Shown here piece after piece: positions 5,462-9,499 of a DNA stretch of 9,499 nt. The DNA is from Spirochaetia bacterium (GTDB lineage Bacteria > Spirochaetota > Spirochaetia > DTKZ01). Below the pieces are notes generated by a model. It was not told the DNA's origin, did not search any database, and was given only the letters and a program-made list of their open reading frames with translations. Both the position numbers and the translations under genes were made by a program. Numbering within the stretch: position 1 is the stretch's first letter; each line of letters starts with the position of its first letter. The stretch spans positions 1 to 9,499 of the forward strand of contig JAISXE010000108.1 of the NCBI GenBank assembly GCA_031270615.1. Direction: 5' to 3'.

Positions 5462-6625
5462 ATGTACCTGGTCCAGACCCTCAACAAAATCGCCGCGAAA
5501 GGCCTGGAGGTGTTTCCCCGAGACGGATACGAGATCGCCTCGGAGTTTTCCCGGCCCGACGCCATCCTGGTGCGCAGCGCGGCCATGCACGCGATGGAGC
5601 TTCCCGCCTCGCTCAAGGCAATCGCCCGCGCGGGCGCGGGAACCAACAACATCCCCGTCGAACGCTGCACGAAGGCGGGCATTGTCGTGTTCAACACGCC
5701 GGGGGCAAACGCCAACAGCGTCAAGGAGCTTGTCCTTGCCGGCCTGCTTTTGTCCTCCCGCAGGATTGCCGACGGCATTCAGTGGACAAAAAGCCTTGTC
5801 GGCAGGGGCGGGGAAATCCCCGGCCTTGTGGAAGCGGAAAAATCCCGCTTTGCCGGCCCGGAGCTTGTGGGCAAAACCATCGGCGTTATCGGCCTGGGCG
5901 CCATCGGCGTACTTGTGGCCAACGCGGTCGCCGCCCTCGGCATGAGGGTCATCGGCTACGATCCTTTTATTTCCGTGGACTCCGCCTGGCGGCTCTCCCG
6001 CGAAGTGGAAAAGGCCCAGGGCCTTGAAAGCCTTCTGCGCCAGTGCGACTACCTAAGCGTGCACACGCCCCTCTCCGACAAAACCCGCGGCCTGCTGAAC
6101 ACCGAACGCTTCGGCTTCATGAAACCAGGAATGCGCGTCATGAACTTCGCCCGCGGCGGCCTTGTCAACAACGAAAACCTCATCGCCGCCCTGCGCTCCG
6201 GCCAGGTCGCCTGCTATGTGACCGACTTCCCCGAAGACAATATCCTGAAGGAGCCGAATGTCATCGCCCTGCCGCACCTGGGCGCGTCCACGCCCGAGTC
6301 CGAGGAAAACTGCGCGGTCATGGCCGCCAAACAAATCAAAACGTTCCTTGAAACGGGGAACATCCGCAACTCCGTCAACTTCCCCGACTGCGTCATGGAA
6401 GCCAACGGCAAAAGGCGCCTTATCATCGCCAACAAGAATATCCCCAACATGGTCGGCCAGATTACCACCGTTCTCGCCGCCGGAAAAATCAACATCGCCG
6501 ATCTTCTGAACCGCCACCGGGACGAGCTCGCCTACAACATCATCGACATCGACGGCGAGTTAAGCGCCGGCCTTGCCGACGAGCTGCGCGCGATTGAGGG
6601 GATCATCATGGTAAGGGAAATTTAG
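5462..6625 (+). CDS. serA: D-3-phosphoglycerate dehydrogenase with C-terminal ACT domain
   Basis: SerA oxidises 3-phosphoglycerate to 3-phosphohydroxypyruvate with NAD, the first step of serine synthesis. The 387-residue protein has a short N-terminal substrate-binding part, then a Rossmann domain with GLGAIG (144-149) and the adenine-ribose acidic residue Asp167 in VIGYDP. The catalytic residues of the D-2-hydroxyacid dehydrogenase family are visible: Arg231 (NFARGGLV), Glu258 (DFPEDN) and His272 (LPHLGAST). GAGTNNIPVERCTKAGIVVFNTPGAN at 58-83 is the usual SerA-type substrate-domain signature. Residues about 318-387 (RRLIIANKNIPNMVGQITTV ...) form an ACT domain, the element that mediates serine feedback in many SerA proteins. 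No extra intervening domain is present, so this is the short form. It follows serC by 5 nt in the same operon; serB is not in the window. Confidence 0.96.
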   Translation: MYLVQTLNKIAAKGLEVFPRDGYEIASEFSRPDAILVRSAAMHAMELPASLKAIARAGAGTNNIPVERCTKAGIVVFNTPGANANSVKELVLAGLLLSSRRIADGIQWTKSLVGRGGEIPGLVEAEKSRFAGPELVGKTIGVIGLGAIGVLVANAVAALGMRVIGYDPFISVDSAWRLSREVEKAQGLESLLRQCDYLSVHTPLSDKTRGLLNTERFGFMKPGMRVMNFARGGLVNNENLIAALRSGQVACYVTDFPEDNILKEPNVIALPHLGASTPESEENCAVMAAKQIKTFLETGNIRNSVNFPDCVMEANGKRRLIIANKNIPNMVGQITTVLAAGKINIADLLNRHRDELAYNIIDIDGELSAGLADELRAIEGIIMVREI

Positions 6626-6628
6626 AAA

Positions 6629-6758
6629 AGGCGGAAAACCACGGACAACGCGGACAGTAAAAACTTATCTGCAAACAAGAGAAACCACAGACTTCTTGTG
6701 CGAAATTCATGCGCTTGCGCGTGTCTGTCCGCTCGGTCAGCGGTTTTCTTCTCCGCCT
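6629..6758. repeat. Inverted-repeat element between the convergent ends of serA and the GH3 gene
   Basis: Left arm 6629-6657 reads AGGCGGAAAACCACGGAC then AACGCGGACAG. The right arm, read on the minus strand from 6758 to 6725, is AGGCGGAGAAGAAAACCGC then TGACCGAGCGGACAG. Apart from a five-base insertion the arms agree at most positions, so the gap can fold into an imperfect hairpin of about 29 bp. A third, internal, forward relative (GAGAAACCACAGAC) lies at about 6680-6693. These belong to the same repeat type as 264-454 and 3800-3870. It may also stop transcription from both sides, but no T tract is present. The remaining 6759-6800 shows nothing else. Confidence 0.55.
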
Positions 6759-6800
6759 GAATGGTTGTTGCACTACTGTCAAATCGCGCCAGGCCGCCGA

Positions 6801-8381
6801 CTACTGCAGTTTTTTTAAAAGAGCGTCGCCTTCTTTTTTCAGGCAAGAGAATTCCGCGCCGCGCCGGGAAAGCGCGGTTTCATCCTGCGCGGCCTGAATA
6901 AGCTCGCTGCTCTTCCTCCACAGGTCCAGAACGATTTTTTGTTCGAGCACGCGGGCCGCCGCCCCATCAAGGCGCTCCTGCGGCAGGGATCCTTCGCGCA
7001 CTGCCCGGACCAGACCCGCGTGGACCGCCGCCACGCCCCGCTCGTCAAGGTACATAACCATGTCGGCCCCTGCGGCCAGGGCGGCGACGGCAGCTTCCCC
7101 TGGCTCGCGCCCGCGGATGAGCGCCTTCATGTTGATGTCGTCGGTAAGGATGATTCCTTCAAAGCCGAGCCGCTGCCGGATAAACGAGAGCGCGGGGGCC
7201 GAAAGGCTTACCGGCAGGGCGGGATCCAGCGCGGGCACAAGAACATGGGAAACCATAAGCGCGGCAAGCCCCCCGTCGGCTATGGCCCGCTGGAAGGGAA
7301 TGATTTCAGGGGCCTCCCCGCCGCCTTCGCCTATGTCCAAATCAAGGCGGCTGGACGCCTCGTGGGGGTCGCCGCTCCCCGTTCCGGGGAAATGCTTGCC
7401 TGCGGCGAGGACGCCGCCTTCGCGCATGGCGCGGATAAAAATTTCCCCGGCCAGGCCCACGGTGCGGGGATCCGCGCCGTAGGAACGGTAACGCAGGAAT
7501 TCCCTGTTGGCCTTGCCAAGGGGTTCCAGCACCGGCGCAAGGTTAAGGGAAAAGCCCAGCAGGGAAAGCTGCCGGGCGGAGTTGCGGTACAGGGCGGCCA
7601 GGGCCGCCGCGGACGCGCTGTCCCTGGCCCGGATAAACCGCTCTGGTTCCGCGATGCCGCCGGAGGGCGGCGCCTTGATTGCCAGGGCGAGCTCCGCCTC
7701 GTAGAGGGCCTTCGGTATGCCGGGATGCCCCGGATGTGCCTTCAGAAGCCCCTGAAGCTCCGTATATGCCTTTCGGGTTTCCGAAGGGTTATTCCCGTCG
7801 ATGCGGGAAGCCGCGATGTTCAGCAGCAGATCGGCCTCCGCGCCGGGGCCTGCGCCCAGGGCTTTTTCCAGCACCGCGCCCGCGCGGGAAGCCCCAGGGA
7901 TGCGGGTGGCGGCCTTTCCAAGGCGATAGACGGTTCCGCCCTCATGGTCCAGGGCTATCAGGAAGGGGATGCCTTTGCCCGCTGCCCTTGCCGCCTCCTG
8001 GAAAGCCGCGCCCAGTTTCATGATTTTTTCCGCGCTTTCCGCAACGTTGTAGCCCAAAAGGAGGATCGCCCCGGCCGGAACGTCGCGCACAAGCCGCGCG
8101 AAATCCTTTGGGACTTCCGGCCCGGTACCCACGGCAATCATAAGGACCTGGGCGCACTTTTCTTCGATTGTCATGGCAGCCGCCAGCGCGCGCGCCAGCC
8201 GCCTTTCGGGCGCTGCGGAGGCCCCGGTCCGGGAACCGGCAGCCTGGGCAGCAGGGAGGGATGTTTCAGGCTGTGAAGCGGCAGGGCCCTCCCCTGAAAC
8301 GGATGGCCGCCCGCAGGAGGAAAAGCCAAGCACCACACATACCAAAGCCGCAGAAATTCCGTTTTTCGCTTTTCGCCCCAC
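6801..8381 (-). CDS. Glycoside hydrolase family 3 lipoprotein, beta-N-acetylglucosaminidase (NagZ-like)
   Basis: The 526-residue product starts at GTG (8381-8379), supported by GGAGG four bases upstream (8390-8386) and by the signal sequence that results. A basic start, a hydrophobic core and FSSC at 20-23 suggest a lipoprotein with Cys23 as the lipid-bearing residue; Phe at -3 is a loose lipobox, which spirochaetes tolerate. A low-complexity Ala/Pro/Ser linker runs to about 58. The GH3 barrel shows MTIEEKCAQVLM (70-81), LDHEGGTVYRLG (144-155), NLAPVLEP (280-287), AGKHFPGTGSGDPH (327-340) and ILTDDINM (411-418). Asp414 is the likely nucleophile, and Asp338-x-His340 matches the Asp-His acid/base pair special to NagZ-type enzymes, pointing to GlcNAc substrates. 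About 80 extra residues (near 175-260), predicted helical, sit between DHEGG and NLAPV. It probably trims peptidoglycan or chito-sugars at the envelope; the exact substrate is unknown. Confidence 0.88.
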   Translation of the reverse strand: MGRKAKNGISAALVCVVLGFSSCGRPSVSGEGPAASQPETSLPAAQAAGSRTGASAAPERRLARALAAAMTIEEKCAQVLMIAVGTGPEVPKDFARLVRDVPAGAILLLGYNVAESAEKIMKLGAAFQEAARAAGKGIPFLIALDHEGGTVYRLGKAATRIPGASRAGAVLEKALGAGPGAEADLLLNIAASRIDGNNPSETRKAYTELQGLLKAHPGHPGIPKALYEAELALAIKAPPSGGIAEPERFIRARDSASAAALAALYRNSARQLSLLGFSLNLAPVLEPLGKANREFLRYRSYGADPRTVGLAGEIFIRAMREGGVLAAGKHFPGTGSGDPHEASSRLDLDIGEGGGEAPEIIPFQRAIADGGLAALMVSHVLVPALDPALPVSLSAPALSFIRQRLGFEGIILTDDINMKALIRGREPGEAAVAALAAGADMVMYLDERGVAAVHAGLVRAVREGSLPQERLDGAAARVLEQKIVLDLWRKSSELIQAAQDETALSRRGAEFSCLKKEGDALLKKLQ

Positions 8382-8419
8382 CGCGCCTCCATCCGCATAA
8401 CGCGCCCCAAACCGCCTTT

Positions 8420-8448
8420 ATCATACCAGGCAGAAACGCGCGAAGCAA
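8420..8448 (-). promoter_or_regulatory. Possible promoter of the GH3 gene
   Basis: On the minus strand TATGAT (8425-8420, five of six to consensus) lies 17 bp after TTGCTT (8448-8443, which matches only the TTG). Transcription would start near 8413, giving a leader of about 30 nt before the GTG at 8381. The -10 is good and the -35 weak, so this is only a candidate. Confidence 0.35.
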
Positions 8449-8505
8449 GCCGCAGCAGCCCCTCACTCCTCATTGCCCTCTTGCCCGATTGCCCTTTCCC
8501 CCCTC

Positions 8506-8534
8506 TTGACAGCTTTTCAATACTGTAGTAATAA
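8506..8534 (+). promoter_or_regulatory. Upstream promoter (P1) of the STAS gene
   Basis: TTGACA (8506-8511), a 17-bp spacer and TAATAA (8529-8534). The surrounding 8506-8600 is AT-rich within a GC-rich gap. The box lies 56 bp upstream of a second identical -35 hexamer. Confidence 0.55.
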
Positions 8535-8561
8535 AACGTTAAAAGAATGCCGATATTGTAT

Positions 8562-8590
8562 TTGACAGAATTTGGCAAAAAGTGTAGAAT
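8562..8590 (+). promoter_or_regulatory. Downstream promoter (P2) of the STAS gene
   Basis: TTGACA (8562-8567), an ideal 17-bp spacer and TAGAAT (8585-8590). This is the better of the two promoters and would start transcription near 8597, about 50 nt before the ATG at 8649. Confidence 0.65.
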
Positions 8591-8648
8591 TAATATGTCT
8601 GATTTTGGCGGAAGGGCTGCCAGCTAAGAAAGTGAGTGAAGGGGAATC

Positions 8649-9200
8649 ATGAATAATAACGATATAGTACCCGGGTTTGACGAGGAAAAAGATGAAAGTC
8701 TAAAGATAAGGCTTTCGAAGATCGATACCGCCGAGGGGTGTCTGGTGCTTTACCTGACGGGATACATCGATACATATAACTCGAACTTTTTCCAGAAAAG
8801 GGTGAACAGGGCGATTGAGGCGGGTTTTATCAGGCTCATCTTCCATTGCAGCGGTCTTAACTATGTGTCCAGTACGGGAATTGGTTCTTTTACCGCCTTT
8901 TTGAAAGCGGTGAAGCCCAGAAGCGGCGATCTTGTCCTTCTCGAAATCCAGCCAAAAGTCTACGAGGTTTTTCAGCTATTGGGGTTTTCCCAGTTTTTCA
9001 ATATCAAGGATAATCTGGACGAGGCCGTTGAGTTCTTTTCCAAGGGCGGCGTGAAAGTCGAGTCCGATCTTTTCCCGAAGATTTTCAAGTGCCCGATTTG
9101 CTCGAAAAAACTCAAGGCCACGAAACCCGGCCGTTTCCGCTGTTCGGAATGCAAAACCATTCTTGCCATCGACAACGCGGGACAGGTTTTCCTCGGATAA
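8649..9200 (+). CDS. STAS-domain protein (anti-sigma factor antagonist type) with C-terminal zinc ribbon
   Basis: The 183-residue protein begins with a STAS domain (about 17-130): LVLYLTGYIDTYNSNFFQKRV (33-53), then LIFHCSGLNYVSSTGIGSFTAF (63-84), which is the anti-anti-sigma signature normally read as DSSGLG or DSTGLG. The aspartate is replaced by Ser74; Ser75 aligns with the serine phosphorylated in SpoIIAA and RsbV. The C-terminal part (about 140-183) has two cysteine pairs, CPIC (148-151) and CSEC (165-168), spaced as a zinc ribbon and followed by a short hydrophobic end. Such proteins act in partner-switching with a serine kinase/anti-sigma factor, but no kinase or phosphatase is adjacent. 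AGGGG (8640-8644) stands four bases before the ATG. Codons look less GC-rich than those of the neighbours, and two tandem consensus promoters suggest strong or layered expression. The target pathway is unknown. Confidence 0.82.
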   Translation: MNNNDIVPGFDEEKDESLKIRLSKIDTAEGCLVLYLTGYIDTYNSNFFQKRVNRAIEAGFIRLIFHCSGLNYVSSTGIGSFTAFLKAVKPRSGDLVLLEIQPKVYEVFQLLGFSQFFNIKDNLDEAVEFFSKGGVKVESDLFPKIFKCPICSKKLKATKPGRFRCSECKTILAIDNAGQVFLG

Positions 9201-9282
9201 ACGACAAGTCCCACCACCATTCACTCCCCAATCTCCACGGCGGGGCCTGGCAGAAGGAAAGGGCTCACTGTGCAGGAAGATA

Positions 9283-9499
9283 TTAAGCGGTCCGAATCAG
9301 CCACTCGCCCAGCGTGCGGGTCCCAGGGTCAAACACGACACCGGCCTTTACCAGCCTGCGGCCGTCCGCGCTGTACGGCACAAGATAGCCCTTCCCGTCT
9401 ATCTGTTTCAGCGCTTCCTCCGCGCCCCCGCTCCCGTCCAGCTTGAACTCGAACACATATATCCTGTCTTTGGTCTTCACCACCGCGTCCGCCCTCCCG
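9283..9499 (-). CDS. C-terminal fragment of AAA-ATPase-like / PD-(D/E)XK nuclease-fold protein (DUF1703 type), partial
   Basis: The frame enters from the right edge and ends with TAA at 9285-9283, showing about 71 residues. GRADAVVKTKDRIYVFEFKL contains the PD-(D/E)XK-type core: Asp in GRAD, then Glu and Lys in EFK. It is followed by EEALKQIDGKGYLVPY, ADGRRLVKAGVVFD and TRTLGEWLI. This is the usual C-terminus of the AAA-ATPase-like proteins with a nuclease-fold tail that are multi-copy in Treponema, Bacteroidetes and other gut anaerobes. The ATPase part lies outside the window. The function is not established; a link to mobile or defence DNA is often suspected. It converges on the STAS gene across an 82-bp gap (9201-9282) in which I see no signal. 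Confidence 0.85.
   Translation of the reverse strand, partial: GRADAVVKTKDRIYVFEFKLDGSGGAEEALKQIDGKGYLVPYSADGRRLVKAGVVFDPGTRTLGEWLIRTA

Noticed and set aside
6939..8276. A 445-codon plus-strand frame opposite the GH3 gene
   Set aside because: It is antisense to a protein with all GH3 catalytic motifs, is Gly/Arg-rich and shows no domain.

Overview
The window is GC-rich DNA (roughly 60% by eye) that reads best as the chromosome of a free-living or gut-associated spirochaete of the Treponema type. The assignment rests on gene character rather than on one marker: a secreted cyclophilin-FKBP fusion, a STAS protein with a C-terminal zinc ribbon, an AAA-ATPase-like/PD-(D/E)XK nuclease fragment and an Rpn-like fragment, plus many repetitive intergenic hairpins. 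It is an inference from family knowledge, not a proven identification.

Layout. The left edge (1-263, +) is the tail of an Rpn/PD-(D/E)XK-type gene. It converges on a two-gene minus-strand operon, a secreted two-domain peptidyl-prolyl isomerase (2841-1891) followed 5 nt later by the DNA-repair ATPase gene radA (1885-494, GTG start). A short AT-rich divergent promoter region separates this operon from a plus-strand hemolysin III family membrane protein (2972-3628). Then comes about 540 bp without a credible gene, packed with three-base-loop hairpins and direct repeats (3629-4167). A near-consensus promoter (4168-4197) and a roughly 165-nt leader with competing stems lead into the serine biosynthesis operon serC-serA (4371-6625, +). 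This converges on a GTG-started glycoside hydrolase family 3 lipoprotein (8381-6801, -) of the beta-N-acetylglucosaminidase type. The opposite side of that divergent gap holds two tandem consensus promoters driving a STAS/zinc-ribbon protein (8649-9200, +). The right edge (9499-9283, -) is the C-terminus of an AAA-ATPase-like/PD-(D/E)XK nuclease-fold protein.

How the genes fit together. SerC and SerA catalyse consecutive steps from 3-phosphoglycerate to O-phosphoserine; no phosphoserine phosphatase is in view. The isomerase should act outside the cytoplasmic membrane on protein folding, while RadA acts on recombination intermediates in the cytoplasm. Their coupling is positional and I see no functional link. 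The GH3 lipoprotein probably removes N-acetylglucosamine from peptidoglycan fragments or other chitin-like sugars at the cell envelope. The STAS protein is probably a partner-switching regulator.

No complete undescribed multi-gene system is evident. The most notable signals are the intergenic repeat family occurring in forward and inverted copies (264-480, 3800-3870, 6629-6758), the hairpin/direct-repeat block at 3629-4167, the alternative-pairing leader of serC, the helical insertion inside the GH3 catalytic domain, and the cyclophilin-FKBP fusion.
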